Positions 1-8,982 are shown, counted from the first letter of the stretch. The stretch: 34,158 nt of DNA from Bifidobacterium breve (GCA_945883675.1 CAMCYA010000010.1:1-34158), one strand, 5' to 3'. Notes: generated by a model not told the origin, from the sequence alone. Numbers and translations are program-made.

Positions 1-2567
1 CCAACATTTCGAATAGCAGCTAATCCAAATCGAATATCCACGCCTCTTGGGGTGTATTCAGCATCAGATTCATTAACATCGGGAGATAAAACTTTGATTC
101 CCATTCGACGGCACTCAGAAAGATAGAGCGCAGATTTATCTTTGTCATCTCTAACCGAAGTCAAAAGAGCTGCCATGTATTCGGTTGGGTAATTGGCTTT
201 TAAGTAAGCCGTCCAATCAGAAACAACTCCATAACCGGCAGAGTGAGCACGGTTAAATGCGTAATCAGAAAATGGAATCAGTGTGTCCCAAAGACGCTTA
301 ATAGCAGCAGTTGAATAACCATTGGCCTTCATGCCAGCTTCGAAAGGTACATACTCTTTATCTAGAATCTCTTTATTCTTTTTTCCCATCGCTTTACGCA
401 AAAGATCCGCGCGGCCGAGTGAGAATCCTGCGACTTTTTGCGCAATTGCCATTACCTGTTCCTGATAGACAATTAATCCATAGGTATCGCCAAGAATTTC
501 TTGCAATGAATCAGAAAGTTCATTGTGAATAGGTTCAACGGGTTTACGGTTATTTTTGCGATCGGCGTATAGGTTATGAGAGTTTTCACCCATTGGCCCT
601 GGTCGATACAGTGCTATTACCGCAGAGATATCTTGGAAAGAATCAGGTGACAAACTCTTTAGAAGTTGTCGCATAGGCCCACCGTCGAGTTGGAATACAC
701 CTAAAGTTTCACCGCGGCTTAGAAGTTGGTAGGTTTTTGGATCATCCAATGTTAAATCTTCTAAGACAACATCAATTCCTTGATTTGCTTTGATGTTAAG
801 AAGGCAATCATCTAAAACTGAGAGATTTCGAAGGCCCAAGAAATCCATCTTGAGTAAGCCCGTTGCCTCGCATGCTCCCATATCAAACTGGGTGATTATG
901 GCTCCATCTGCTTCACGACGATGAATCGGAATTACATCAAGAAGTGGTTCGCGTGAAAGAATTACTCCAGCTGCGTGAACTCCCCATTGACGTTTTAATC
1001 CCTCAAGACCGCGAGCTGTATCGACAACTCGTTTTGAATCACTGTCAGATTCATAAAGTGAGCGAAACTCCCCGGCCTCTGCATAACGATCATCTTTTGC
1101 ATCAAATACTCCCGATAAAGAGATGTCCTTGCCCATTACCGATGGTGGCAATGCCTTTGTTAACTTCTCTCCCACTACATAGGGATAGCCCAACACTCGA
1201 GTTGAGTCCTTCAACGCCTGCTTAGATTTAATTGTTCCGTAAGTAATGATCTGAGCAACACGATCTTCTCCATACTTATTGGTGGCATAACGAATCATTT
1301 CACTTCGCCGACGTTCATCGAAGTCCAAGTCAATATCTGGCATAGAAATACGCTCTGGATTCAAGAAGCGCTCAAAAAGCAAACCGTGTTCTATTGGATC
1401 CAATCCGGTAATTCCAAGTGAATAAGCCACCAATGATCCAGCTGCTGATCCTCGACCAGGGCCTACGCGAATTCCAACTTTCTTTGCATGGGCAACTAAA
1501 TCAGCAACCACTAAGAAGTAACCTGGAAAACCCATCTTCTCCATAACGCCAAGTTCATAATCTAGTCGAGCCTCATGCGCTGGAGTTAGGCGTGTTCCCA
1601 TGCGCTCCTTTAAACCCAACTGTGCTTGCTTTTTAAGCCACGTATCCTCGGATTCACCAGATGGAACTTCAAACTGCGGCAGAAGGTTTTCGCCCTCTCG
1701 TAATGTCACATTGCATCTTTCGGCAATGAGTAATGTGTTATCGCAACTTTCTGGAAGATCTTTGAACAACTCTCTCATCTGAGCTGGAGTTTTTACGTAA
1801 AAAGAATCATTGTCGAATTTAAAGCGCTTTGGATCGGCCAATGTTGATCCCGATTGAACGCACAATAAAGCTTCGTGGGCAGGTGCATCAGCTTGTAATG
1901 TGTAGTGAAGATCATTGGTTGCAAGGAAAGGAATACCCAACTCCTTGCCAAGCTTGAGAAGGTCATCTTTTACCCGTGCTTCAATCTCAATTCCATGATC
2001 CATGACCTCTAAAAAATAGTTTTCTTTTCCAAAAATATCTCGATAATCACTTGCCGCTTTAATCGCTTCTTTATAGGCACCCATTCGAAGTCTGGTTTGA
2101 ATTTCACCACCAGGACATCCAGTTGTTGCAATCAACCCTTTTGAATGTAGGGCAAGTAGTTCGCGGTCCATGCGTGGCTTGTAGTAATAACCTTCTAGAG
2201 ATGCAAGTGATGAGAGCCGAAATAAGTTTGAAAGTCCTTCGTTGTTTTCCGCCAAAATCGTCATATGTGTGTAAGCGCCGCCACCGGATACATCATCTTC
2301 GCCTCCAGAGGCCCATTGCACACGTTTCTTATCAAGGCGTGATTCCGGTGCAACATAGGCTTCAATTCCAATGATTGGCTTTACATCAGCTTTTTTTGCT
2401 GCTTTGTAGAATTCAAATGCTCCAAAAACATTGCCGTGGTCAGTCATCGCGATTGCTGGCATATCTTGTGACTTAACTTCTGCCATAAGTTCATTTATAC
2501 GAGCAGCACCATCGAGCATTGAATACTCGGTATGTACATGCAGATGTACGAAATTATCTTTAGACAT
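1..2567 (-). CDS. dnaE1: DNA polymerase III alpha subunit, replicative (DnaE1), 3' end missing
   Basis: Catalytic subunit of the replicative DNA polymerase. The frame is open from an ATG at 2567 to the window edge, giving about 855 residues; a family member has roughly 1150-1200, so the C-terminal part lies outside. The N-terminal PHP domain has its metal ligands: HLHVH at residues 8-12, LDG near 19, TDHG, GIEAY, THM, a Cys in TTGCPGG and NDLH. In actinobacteria this PHP site is known to act as an intrinsic proofreading exonuclease. The polymerase core shows GRGSAAGS and the catalytic PDIDLDFD at about residue 410, plus LLKMDFLG. It follows the rluD-type gene by 18 bases on the same strand. 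I see no clear ribosome-binding site before the ATG, so translation may depend on the upstream gene. A second, divergent DnaE is encoded at 26670-29897. Confidence 0.96.
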   Translation of the reverse strand, partial: MSKDNFVHLHVHTEYSMLDGAARINELMAEVKSQDMPAIAMTDHGNVFGAFEFYKAAKKADVKPIIGIEAYVAPESRLDKKRVQWASGGEDDVSGGGAYTHMTILAENNEGLSNLFRLSSLASLEGYYYKPRMDRELLALHSKGLIATTGCPGGEIQTRLRMGAYKEAIKAASDYRDIFGKENYFLEVMDHGIEIEARVKDDLLKLGKELGIPFLATNDLHYTLQADAPAHEALLCVQSGSTLADPKRFKFDNDSFYVKTPAQMRELFKDLPESCDNTLLIAERCNVTLREGENLLPQFEVPSGESEDTWLKKQAQLGLKERMGTRLTPAHEARLDYELGVMEKMGFPGYFLVVADLVAHAKKVGIRVGPGRGSAAGSLVAYSLGITGLDPIEHGLLFERFLNPERISMPDIDLDFDERRRSEMIRYATNKYGEDRVAQIITYGTIKSKQALKDSTRVLGYPYVVGEKLTKALPPSVMGKDISLSGVFDAKDDRYAEAGEFRSLYESDSDSKRVVDTARGLEGLKRQWGVHAAGVILSREPLLDVIPIHRREADGAIITQFDMGACEATGLLKMDFLGLRNLSVLDDCLLNIKANQGIDVVLEDLTLDDPKTYQLLSRGETLGVFQLDGGPMRQLLKSLSPDSFQDISAVIALYRPGPMGENSHNLYADRKNNRKPVEPIHNELSDSLQEILGDTYGLIVYQEQVMAIAQKVAGFSLGRADLLRKAMGKKNKEILDKEYVPFEAGMKANGYSTAAIKRLWDTLIPFSDYAFNRAHSAGYGVVSDWTAYLKANYPTEYMAALLTSVRDDKDKSALYLSECRRMGIKVLSPDVNESDAEYTPRGVDIRFGLAAIRNV

Positions 2568-2585
2568 GATTGGTGAGATTAGTGG

Positions 2586-3527
2586 CTAAGGCAGAACTGC
2601 GTCGGAAAGCAACGCCAGTGAGCGTGTGAGATCGGCTGGATACGGGGCGGTGAAGTTAAGTTTGGAATGAGTCACGGGGTGGGTAAAAGAAAGTTCGGCT
2701 GCATGTAGCCAAGGCCTGGACATTCCAAGGCTCTTACCCAAAACCGGATCGGCTCCATAAGTTGTGTCCCCCACTAAGGGATGGTGCAGCGCAGAGAAGT
2801 GAACTCTAATTTGATGAGTGCGCCCAGTCTCTAATTCAATCTTGACCATCGATACCGCGCGATAAAACTCCATAACTTCATAGTGAGTGATCGACTCCTT
2901 ACCTGTTGCAACCACTGCAAATCGATGATCCTCTTTTGGGTGGCGATCGATAGGCGCATCGATAGTTCCGGTGGAAGGATCCATATGTCCTTGAACGAGT
3001 GCGTGATAAATCTTTGAAACAGTTCTATTTCTAAATGCATCTTTCAAGGCGTGAAAAGCCTGATCACTTTTCGCAACGATCATCAGCCCGCTTGTACCAA
3101 CATCTAATCGATGAACAATTCCCTGTCTTTCTGAAGGACCAGAAGTTGAAACTGAGTATCCGGCTGCCATTAATGCGCCTACAACTGTTGGACCAGTCCA
3201 ACCAGGACTTGGATGAGCAGCACATCCAACAGGTTTATCGATAACAACTATGTCGCTGTCATCGTAGACAATACTTAATCCTTCAATTGGAGTTAAAGGA
3301 ATTGGTTCGCTGTTTAATGGAGCGGGCATCAATACTTCGATTACTTGGCCAGCAATCACACGTTCTGACTTTGGCATAACTTTGCCATTTGTTGTGATGT
3401 CGCCATCTTCTAGAAGTTTCACCACAGAAGTTCGGGAAAGACCGAGTACTCGAGTTAGTGCGCTATCGATTCGCTCTCCCGCGACACCCACAGGTACTGA
3501 CAGTGTTCGCAGCTCTCTTTGACTCAT
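2586..3527 (-). CDS. rluD: RluA-family 23S rRNA pseudouridine synthase (RluD-like)
   Basis: Converts uridines to pseudouridine in large-subunit rRNA. The 313-residue protein has an N-terminal S4 RNA-binding domain (about residues 15-65) and a RluA catalytic domain. The catalytic motif HRLDVGTSG places the active Asp at residue 142, and the later GRTHQIRVH motif is typical of the family. The length matches RluD. The ATG overlaps the lspA stop in an ATGA tetranucleotide, so the two are probably translationally coupled. The order lspA-rluD-dnaE1 is common in actinobacteria. The exact rRNA positions modified cannot be read from sequence; RluC/RluD specificity is inferred from domain layout and context. 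Confidence 0.93.
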   Translation of the reverse strand: MSQRELRTLSVPVGVAGERIDSALTRVLGLSRTSVVKLLEDGDITTNGKVMPKSERVIAGQVIEVLMPAPLNSEPIPLTPIEGLSIVYDDSDIVVIDKPVGCAAHPSPGWTGPTVVGALMAAGYSVSTSGPSERQGIVHRLDVGTSGLMIVAKSDQAFHALKDAFRNRTVSKIYHALVQGHMDPSTGTIDAPIDRHPKEDHRFAVVATGKESITHYEVMEFYRAVSMVKIELETGRTHQIRVHFSALHHPLVGDTTYGADPVLGKSLGMSRPWLHAAELSFTHPVTHSKLNFTAPYPADLTRSLALLSDAVLP

Positions 3528-4009
3528 AAATCTGACTTTACTCTTGTTATTGGTGGAATATTTCGCAATGACAGGAGCATGGAAATTCCAGCAGCAGCGA
3601 CTATTGCCGAATCGGCAATGTTAAATACTGGGAAGTTTGGCACTTGGAGCCAATCAATTACATGACCTCTTAGAACTCCTGGCTCACGAAAAATGCGATC
3701 GACAAGGTTGCCCAATATTCCACCCATTGCTAAACCAAGTACAACGGACCAACCCTTGGAGGTAATTTTGGTTGAGAAATAGAAAATCACCGCCAAAACG
3801 AAGAAGCCGAATAGAGTTAAAAAGATCGTTGCACCCTCGGCTATTGAAAAGGCTGCTCCAGGGTTTCGAACTAGAGTGAGTTGAAAAAAATCTCCGAGAA
3901 CTTTGATGTTGGAGCGATCCGAAAGAGTACTGATGGCCCATAACTTGGTTGCTAGATCTAGAACCCAAACAAACCAGGCAACACCATAAAGTGTTCGCCA
4001 ATACTGCAC
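3524..4009 (-). CDS. lspA: Lipoprotein signal peptidase (signal peptidase II)
   Basis: Membrane aspartyl protease that removes the signal peptide from lipid-modified prolipoproteins. It has 161 residues and four hydrophobic segments, the usual size. Conserved blocks are visible: NPGAAFSIA (residues 49-57), GNLVDR with catalytic Asp104, and FNIADS with catalytic Asp133. The start is GTG at 4009, two bases after the stop of the DksA-like gene; a purine-rich GAAGGAAGAG lies in the end of that gene and could serve as the ribosome-binding site. The gene overlaps the following rluD-type gene by 4 bases. It is the second gene of a DksA-like, lspA, rluD, dnaE1 run. Confidence 0.95.
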   Translation of the reverse strand: MQYWRTLYGVAWFVWVLDLATKLWAISTLSDRSNIKVLGDFFQLTLVRNPGAAFSIAEGATIFLTLFGFFVLAVIFYFSTKITSKGWSVVLGLAMGGILGNLVDRIFREPGVLRGHVIDWLQVPNFPVFNIADSAIVAAAGISMLLSLRNIPPITRVKSDL

Positions 4010-4011
4010 TG

Positions 4012-4815
4012 TTAGCGCCGCTCTTCCTTCTGTTTACAAAGCATGCATAACGTTGCACGTGGAAATACTTGAAGACGGGCTTTGCCAATTGGAGAACCGC
4101 ACTCCTCACAATTTCCATAGTTCTTGGAATCAATTCTCTCTAGAGCTCGTTCAGTTTGTAAAACCATGTCACGAGCGTTGATTACCAATGACATCTCATG
4201 TTCGCGTTCGAAAGTTTTTGTACCCGCATCAGCTTGGTCATCGCCAGCGCCTTCGCCAGATTCTTGAATGAGTTCGTCCATTTCCAATTCAACAATAGCC
4301 AGCTCTTTACGCAAACGATCTAGCTCTTTGGAAATCTCTGCTCTGACAGCCTTGAGCTCTGCGGCCGACCATGGTGCCTCGGCTTCTGTGACGACAACAG
4401 GAACAGGTGCGCTCTTGATTGGTTTAAGTGGAGCAATCTTTTTTCCGGTTTTGGTAGGTCTTGGTGGCGGTGGCATAACCAACCGTCGCTCTTCGACAAC
4501 TGGTGCAACAACAGTTGCAGTTACAGTTGAAACTGAAACAGTTTGAGATTTTTCATCAACAGTTAAAGTTGTTTTTGATGGAAAGCCTTTGCCCGAGGCC
4601 TTCTTTACAGGAATGCTCTTGACGCTAGATTTTTTGGCCGGAGCGGCTTTCTTTGCAGCTTTCTTAACAGCTTTCTTAACTGGTGTGGCTTTTTTGATCG
4701 GCTTCTTCTTGGTCGTCGCCTTTTTAGCAACCTTCTTAACAGCTTTTTTGGCCGGAGCAGCTTTCTTTGCTACCGCCTTCTTTGCGACCGCTTTCTTAAC
4801 AGGCTTCTTAGGCAT
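4012..4815 (-). CDS. DksA/TraR-type zinc-finger protein with histone H1-like Lys/Ala-rich tail
   Basis: The protein has 267 residues in three parts. Residues 1-77 are a low-complexity basic tail of KKA/AKKA/PAKK repeats resembling histone H1. Residues 78-150 are a Pro/Val/Thr-rich linker. The C-terminal part is a DksA/TraR-like domain with a predicted coiled coil (about 150-195) and a C4 zinc finger whose cysteines are Cys236, Cys239, Cys257 and Cys260. Known DksA proteins bind RNA polymerase through its secondary channel; the basic tail suggests nucleic-acid binding as well. A DksA-like gene just ahead of lspA is common in actinobacteria. A role as a nucleoid-associated transcription factor is inference. 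The ATG at 4815 has only a weak AGGG upstream. The gene is transcribed divergently from the ileS leader. Confidence 0.88.
   Translation of the reverse strand: MPKKPVKKAVAKKAVAKKAAPAKKAVKKVAKKATTKKKPIKKATPVKKAVKKAAKKAAPAKKSSVKSIPVKKASGKGFPSKTTLTVDEKSQTVSVSTVTATVVAPVVEERRLVMPPPPRPTKTGKKIAPLKPIKSAPVPVVVTEAEAPWSAAELKAVRAEISKELDRLRKELAIVELEMDELIQESGEGAGDDQADAGTKTFEREHEMSLVINARDMVLQTERALERIDSKNYGNCEECGSPIGKARLQVFPRATLCMLCKQKEERR
4585..4815 (-). repeat. Low-complexity Lys/Ala-coding repeat
   Basis: This stretch encodes the basic tail of the DksA-like protein. Short degenerate units coding KKA, AKKA and APAKK recur many times. Such tracts expand and contract easily by slippage, so tail length probably varies between relatives. 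On the opposite strand it gives an open frame of Phe/Leu/Ala-rich 'protein', which is a by-product of the codon pattern. Confidence 0.8.
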
Positions 4816-4890
4816 GTCGCGAACCCTATGCCGATTACCCCTGTGTTGCCAATTTCGCCACGTTGCAATTTATTTTCTAGCCATCATCTA
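4816..4890. promoter_or_regulatory. Divergent intergenic region between the DksA-like gene and the ileS leader
   Basis: This region must hold start signals for both the minus-strand DksA-like operon and the plus-strand ileS leader. TTGCAA and TTGCCA hexamers are present on the plus strand, but no pair of -35 and -10 elements with 16-18 base spacing stands out. I therefore assign no specific promoter. Confidence 0.35.
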
Positions 4891-4907
4891 GACTGAACTC
4901 CTCACAT

Positions 4908-5100
4908 AACTGGCACTGACGGGGCTATCACCTCACGAGCCTGCTAGAAGAAGTGGTCCTTTACCAAGGATTCACCTAGAACTAGCAAGTGGGATCAAAA
5001 GCGGCGAATGCATCAAGGTGTAGACGCAAGGTGGGTGGTACCGCGAAAACTGCATATGCAGATTTCGTCCCTCCAGATAATTTTCTCTGGGGGTTTTTTA
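4908..5100 (+). promoter_or_regulatory. T-box riboswitch controlling ileS, actinobacterial ultrashort Stem I type
   Basis: The leader senses uncharged tRNA-Ile. A minimal Stem I pairs GGCT (4923-4926) with AGCC (4938-4941); its loop presents ATC at 4927-4929, an isoleucine specifier codon, followed by A. A second helix pairs TGCTAG (4942-4947) with CTAGCA (4982-4987) and contains an inner hairpin TCCTT/AAGGA. The T-box core is unmistakable: GGG (5033-5035), the bulge TGGTACC (5036-5042) that captures the tRNA CCA end, and GCG (5043-5045), pairing with CGT (5066-5068) and CCC (5069-5071). The loop between contains the perfect palindrome CTGCATATGCAG (5050-5061). The competing helix shares 5070-5074, so the two folds exclude each other. 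Compact ileS T-boxes with translational control are known in actinobacteria. Confidence 0.92.
5070..5099 (+). terminator. T-box switch hairpin: intrinsic terminator that also sequesters the ileS ribosome-binding site
   Basis: CCTCCAGA (5070-5077) pairs with TCTGGGGG (5086-5093), an 8 bp helix with one U-G pair and an 8-base loop. Six T residues follow at 5094-5099, as in an intrinsic terminator. The GGGGG at 5089-5093 is also the only plausible Shine-Dalgarno sequence, 7 bases before the ATG at 5101. The helix could therefore stop transcription, block ribosome binding, or both. Which mechanism dominates cannot be decided from sequence. Confidence 0.8.
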
Positions 5101-8100
5101 ATGTCGTTTCGACAGATATCTGCATCGGTTGATCTGCCTGCAGTTGAACACCAGATTTTAAAATTTTGGCGAGACAACTCTGTCTTTGAAAAAACTGTCA
5201 ACTCCCGTGAAGATGGACCGGCATGGACGTTCTATGAAGGCCCACCAACAGCAAATGGAATGCCTGGAACTCACCATATTGAAGCTCGAGTTTTCAAAGA
5301 CGTATTCCCTCGTTTTCATACGATGAAGGGAAAATACGTAGAGAGAAAAGCCGGTTGGGACTGTCACGGACTTCCAGTTGAGATTGCCGTAGAAAAAGAA
5401 CTTGGTTTCTCGGGCAAAGGCGATATTGAAAAATATGGAATTTCACAATTTAACGACAAATGTCGTGAATCAGTTCAGCGCCATGTGAGTGCATTTACTG
5501 AAATGACCGACCGCATGGGTTTCTGGGTCGATTTTGATCAGGCATATTGGACCATGTCGCCAGAGTATGTTGAATCAGTTTGGTGGTCACTCAAAGAAAT
5601 TTGGAAAAAAGGTTTACTTGTTCAAGACCATCGAGTCGCTCCATACTGCCCACGTTGCGGAACAGGTCTGTCAGATCACGAATTAGCCCAAGGGTATGAA
5701 ACTGTTACCGATCCATCGGTTTTCGTCCGCTTCCCAGTCACTTCAGGTGAGTTACAAAAACTAAAAGCAAGCCTTCTTGTCTGGACTACAACTCCTTGGA
5801 CTCTTGTTTCAAATACTGCAATCGCAGTGCATCCAGAAGTTGAGTATGTAGTTGTGCAGGTCAGCGTTGAAGAGCAAGAAGATGAAGTGCTCGTTGTTGC
5901 TAAAGCCCTCATGGAGTCGGTAAAGGGTGATAAAAAGATTTTGAAAACGATGCTTGGTAAAGACCTAGAGAAAACTACCTACCAACGCCCCTTTGATTAT
6001 GTTGAGATCCCAGATGCCCATTATGTAGTTCTAGCAACATATGTAACCACTGAAGATGGCACCGGACTAGTTCATCAATCCCCCGCTTTTGGCGCGGATG
6101 ATCTTGCGGTCTGTCGTAGCTATGGATTGCCTGTGGTCAATCCAATTGCACCTGATGGAAAATTTCTAAAAGAAGTTCCCGTCGTAGGTGGAGTATTTTT
6201 CAAAGATGCAGATAAAACTTTGGTAAAGGAGCTCAAAGCAACCGGCGCACTTTATAAGCACCAGCAATACGAACACTCTTACCCCCACTGCTGGCGTTGT
6301 CACACGGCGCTGATGTATTACGCACAACCTTCTTGGTATATCCGAACCACATCAATTAAGGATGCATTACTTCGAGAAAATGCTTCAACCGATTGGCATC
6401 CTGAAACAATTAAAGAGGGTCGATATGGAGATTGGCTAAACAACAATATCGATTGGGCACTCTCCCGAAATCGCTACTGGGGTACGCCTCTGCCGATTTG
6501 GCGTTGCGAAAACAAACACGAAATATGTGTGGACTCCCTTAAGGAGTTAGGCCAACTAGCCGGTAAGGAACTTTCTAACCTAGATCCTCACAGACCTTTT
6601 GTTGATGACATCACATTTAAGTGCAGTCAGTGCGACTCAACAATGATTCGCGTCCCGGAGGTCATCGATTGTTGGTATGACTCAGGTGCAATGCCATTTG
6701 CACAGTGGGGTTATCCTCACAAAGAAGGTTCAGTTGAAAAATTTAAAGCCTCATACCCTGCAGACTTTATCTGTGAAGCGATAGATCAAACTCGCGGATG
6801 GTTTTACACCCTCATGACTATTGGAACATTAGTATTTGATCAATCCTCTTATAAAACTGTTTTATGCCTTGGTCATATTTTGGATAAAGATGGACGCAAA
6901 ATGAGTAAGCACTTAGGCAATGTGCTTGAGCCAATGGCGCTGATGGATCAACATGGCGCTGATGCAGTTCGCTGGTACATGCTTGCTGCTGGATCGCCTT
7001 GGTCTGCAAGGCGAGTAGGCCATGAGAATTTGAATGAAGTCGTTCGTAAAACTTTATTGACGTATTGGAACACTGTTTCATTCCATGCCTTGTATGCAAA
7101 GGCCTCTAATTTTGAGCTCTCTCAAACTCCATTACTTGCAGATCGACCATTAATGGACAAGTGGATTATTTCTGAACTTAATCTCTTAATTGCCAACGTC
7201 GATAAAGCACTCGAAGGTTTTGATTCACAAGTTGCTGGGCGCGAGTTAGCAAAATTCATCGATGACTTATCAAATTGGTATGTCCGGCGCTCACGTCGAC
7301 GTTTTTGGGATGGAGATGTCGCCGCTTTAGCCACCTTGCATGAGTGTCTAGTAACTCTGACACAACTACTCGCTCCCCTTGTGCCATTTATTACAGAGCA
7401 TGTATGGCAAGAACTCGTCCGACCAACTGATCCAACAGCTCCTCTTTCTGTTCATCTCTCAGACTTTCCAATCTCCAAGAGCGCTGAGATTAATCGTGAA
7501 CTCGGCAATCAAGTAGAGCTCACTCGTCGCATAGTTGAGCTTGGTAGAGCTACTCGAGCCGAATCAGGAATCAAGATTCGACAACCCCTAGGTCGAGCCT
7601 TGATCGCTGCAAAGGGATGGTCTGATTTGCCAGAGCAGATGCGTGAGCAAATTGCCGATGAATTAAACGTTATGGAACTTGAAGATATTGCAAATGCCGA
7701 CGGTGATCTAGTCGATGTAAGTGTAAAGGCAAATTTCAAGAGCCTTGGAGCAAAATTTGGTGGAGCTGTTCAAGAGATTGCAAAGGCCATCGCAGGTGTG
7801 GATCCAACAGAACTTGTTAAGCAACTTCGCGATCAAGGATCAACATCAATTGCCTCATGGACAATCTCCCTTGAAGATCTTGTAATTACTGAGGTGCCAA
7901 AATCTGGTTGGAGCGTTTCTTCACATGACGGTGAGAGTGTTGCACTTGATCTGCAACTCACACCTGCATTAATTCTGGCTGGAAACGTACGTGAGGTGAT
8001 CCGATTTATTCAAGAGCGACGTAAAAGTGAGGGCTTTGATATTTCAGATCGAATCAATGTTGCCTGGAACGGTATTCCCGAAATTATTGCTGCGATTGAA

Positions 8101-8217
8101 AGTGATCGTTCTCGAATCGAAAATGAGGTCCTTGCGGTGTCAATGCTCCATGACGGCACAATTGCTATAGGCGATAGTGAAATAGGGCTAGAGGTTGTTT
8201 TAACTAAATCGGGCTGA
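5101..8217 (+). CDS. ileS: Isoleucyl-tRNA synthetase (long, eukaryote-like type)
   Basis: Charges tRNA-Ile with isoleucine. The protein has 1038 residues, typical of the long type found in actinobacteria. The HIGH-class motif is seen as GTHHIEAR (residues 56-63) and the KMSKS motif as KMSKH (600-604). The editing (CP1) insertion lies between them, and a C-terminal tRNA-binding region follows. I chose ATG 5101 because it sits 7 bases after GGGGG and directly after the T-box switch; an in-frame ATG at 5008 would lie inside the riboswitch. The stop at 8215-8217 is one base from the stop of the convergent yggT-like gene. Long-type IleS enzymes are often less sensitive to mupirocin; this is family knowledge, not tested here. 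Confidence 0.97.
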   Translation: MSFRQISASVDLPAVEHQILKFWRDNSVFEKTVNSREDGPAWTFYEGPPTANGMPGTHHIEARVFKDVFPRFHTMKGKYVERKAGWDCHGLPVEIAVEKELGFSGKGDIEKYGISQFNDKCRESVQRHVSAFTEMTDRMGFWVDFDQAYWTMSPEYVESVWWSLKEIWKKGLLVQDHRVAPYCPRCGTGLSDHELAQGYETVTDPSVFVRFPVTSGELQKLKASLLVWTTTPWTLVSNTAIAVHPEVEYVVVQVSVEEQEDEVLVVAKALMESVKGDKKILKTMLGKDLEKTTYQRPFDYVEIPDAHYVVLATYVTTEDGTGLVHQSPAFGADDLAVCRSYGLPVVNPIAPDGKFLKEVPVVGGVFFKDADKTLVKELKATGALYKHQQYEHSYPHCWRCHTALMYYAQPSWYIRTTSIKDALLRENASTDWHPETIKEGRYGDWLNNNIDWALSRNRYWGTPLPIWRCENKHEICVDSLKELGQLAGKELSNLDPHRPFVDDITFKCSQCDSTMIRVPEVIDCWYDSGAMPFAQWGYPHKEGSVEKFKASYPADFICEAIDQTRGWFYTLMTIGTLVFDQSSYKTVLCLGHILDKDGRKMSKHLGNVLEPMALMDQHGADAVRWYMLAAGSPWSARRVGHENLNEVVRKTLLTYWNTVSFHALYAKASNFELSQTPLLADRPLMDKWIISELNLLIANVDKALEGFDSQVAGRELAKFIDDLSNWYVRRSRRRFWDGDVAALATLHECLVTLTQLLAPLVPFITEHVWQELVRPTDPTAPLSVHLSDFPISKSAEINRELGNQVELTRRIVELGRATRAESGIKIRQPLGRALIAAKGWSDLPEQMREQIADELNVMELEDIANADGDLVDVSVKANFKSLGAKFGGAVQEIAKAIAGVDPTELVKQLRDQGSTSIASWTISLEDLVITEVPKSGWSVSSHDGESVALDLQLTPALILAGNVREVIRFIQERRKSEGFDISDRINVAWNGIPEIIAAIESDRSRIENEVLAVSMLHDGTIAIGDSEIGLEVVLTKSG

Positions 8218-8218
8218 T

Positions 8219-8503
8219 CTAAAGGCGACTAACGAAGCCGATCAATAACTGTGTGCCGAAAAAAAGAACTATAAAACTCATATCCAAACTAATTGCCCCT
8301 AGGCGAAGTGGTGGAACGAATCTTGCAACGAATTTCATAGGCCTGTCTGTAATCGTATAAATTGCCTCGACCAAATAAAGAATAGGACCACGTGGGCGCC
8401 AAGTTTTGGAGAACATTTGTACATAATCAAAGATCAGTCGCCCCAACAAAGCAAAGAGAAACACCTGCAAGAGATTGGCTAGCAGTGAGCCCACGCTCAA
8501 CAT
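8219..8503 (-). CDS. YggT-family membrane protein
   Basis: A small protein of 94 residues with two hydrophobic segments (about residues 5-27 and 72-92) and the TDRPMKFVARFVPPLRLG region typical of YggT. Homologues lie right after sepF in many Gram-positive bacteria and are associated with division or membrane integrity; the precise function is unknown. It is the last gene of the division cluster, 2 bases after sepF. In most actinobacteria the polar growth gene divIVA/wag31 follows, but here the next gene is the convergent ileS. The stop codons are separated by a single base, with no room for a terminator. Confidence 0.85.
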   Translation of the reverse strand: MLSVGSLLANLLQVFLFALLGRLIFDYVQMFSKTWRPRGPILYLVEAIYTITDRPMKFVARFVPPLRLGAISLDMSFIVLFFGTQLLIGFVSRL

Positions 8504-8505
8504 GA

Positions 8506-8973
8506 TCAGCTCTGGTTAAAAAAACTTGCCTGTGCTGCAGCTGATTTGTCTTCACTGCTTACTGAAACATTTGCTGGTGAAAGAAGAAACACTTTCTTTG
8601 TAACTCGCTCAATTGTTCCATGTAATCCAAATGCCAGGCCACTTGCAAAATCTACAAGCCGCTTATGCTCTGATTCATCCATCTCTGTTAAATTGATGAT
8701 GACAGGATTGCCTTCACGGTAGTGCTCGCCAATTGTTCGCGCCTCGTTGTAATAGCGAGGATGCAAAGTAATGATGCGATCTAACGTTGGAAGATCTAAC
8801 TGCGGAGCTGTTTCAACTACTTCTCCCCTACGGACTGTAGGTACTGGGCGAAGCTCTCGGCTCTTAATTCGCACATCACTTGATTTTGCTGGTACTTGTG
8901 ATTGCGCGGTATCAAACTCCGGCTCATCCATTAGACCTAAGTAGTTGGCGACACGGCGGATTGCATTAGACAT
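8506..8973 (-). CDS. sepF: Cell division protein SepF
   Basis: SepF anchors FtsZ to the membrane in bacteria that lack FtsA, as actinobacteria do. The 155-residue protein has a short amphipathic start (MSNAIRRVANYLGL) likely to bind the membrane, a variable linker, and a C-terminal SepF domain (about residues 62-140) with VIINLTEMDE and the FASGLAFGL helix. Size and layout are normal. It follows yggS by 9 bases with a ribosome-binding site AGAGG near the yggS stop. FtsZ in this cluster ends in DIPDFMK, the kind of C-terminal peptide SepF is known to bind. Confidence 0.95.
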   Translation of the reverse strand: MSNAIRRVANYLGLMDEPEFDTAQSQVPAKSSDVRIKSRELRPVPTVRRGEVVETAPQLDLPTLDRIITLHPRYYNEARTIGEHYREGNPVIINLTEMDESEHKRLVDFASGLAFGLHGTIERVTKKVFLLSPANVSVSSEDKSAAAQASFFNQS

Positions 8974-8982
8974 AAGAAAAGG

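Noticed and set aside
4589-4891. Plus-strand open frame of 100 codons, Phe/Leu/Ala-rich and membrane-protein-like
   Set aside because: It is the mirror of the Lys/Ala-rich coding repeat of the DksA-like gene; AAG/GCN codons read backwards give CTT/NGC-type hydrophobic codons. No ribosome-binding site or family resemblance.
5008-5100. N-terminal extension of IleS from an ATG at 5008
   Set aside because: These codons cover the T-box core and its terminator hairpin; ATG 5101 is directly preceded by GGGGG and starts the conserved protein.
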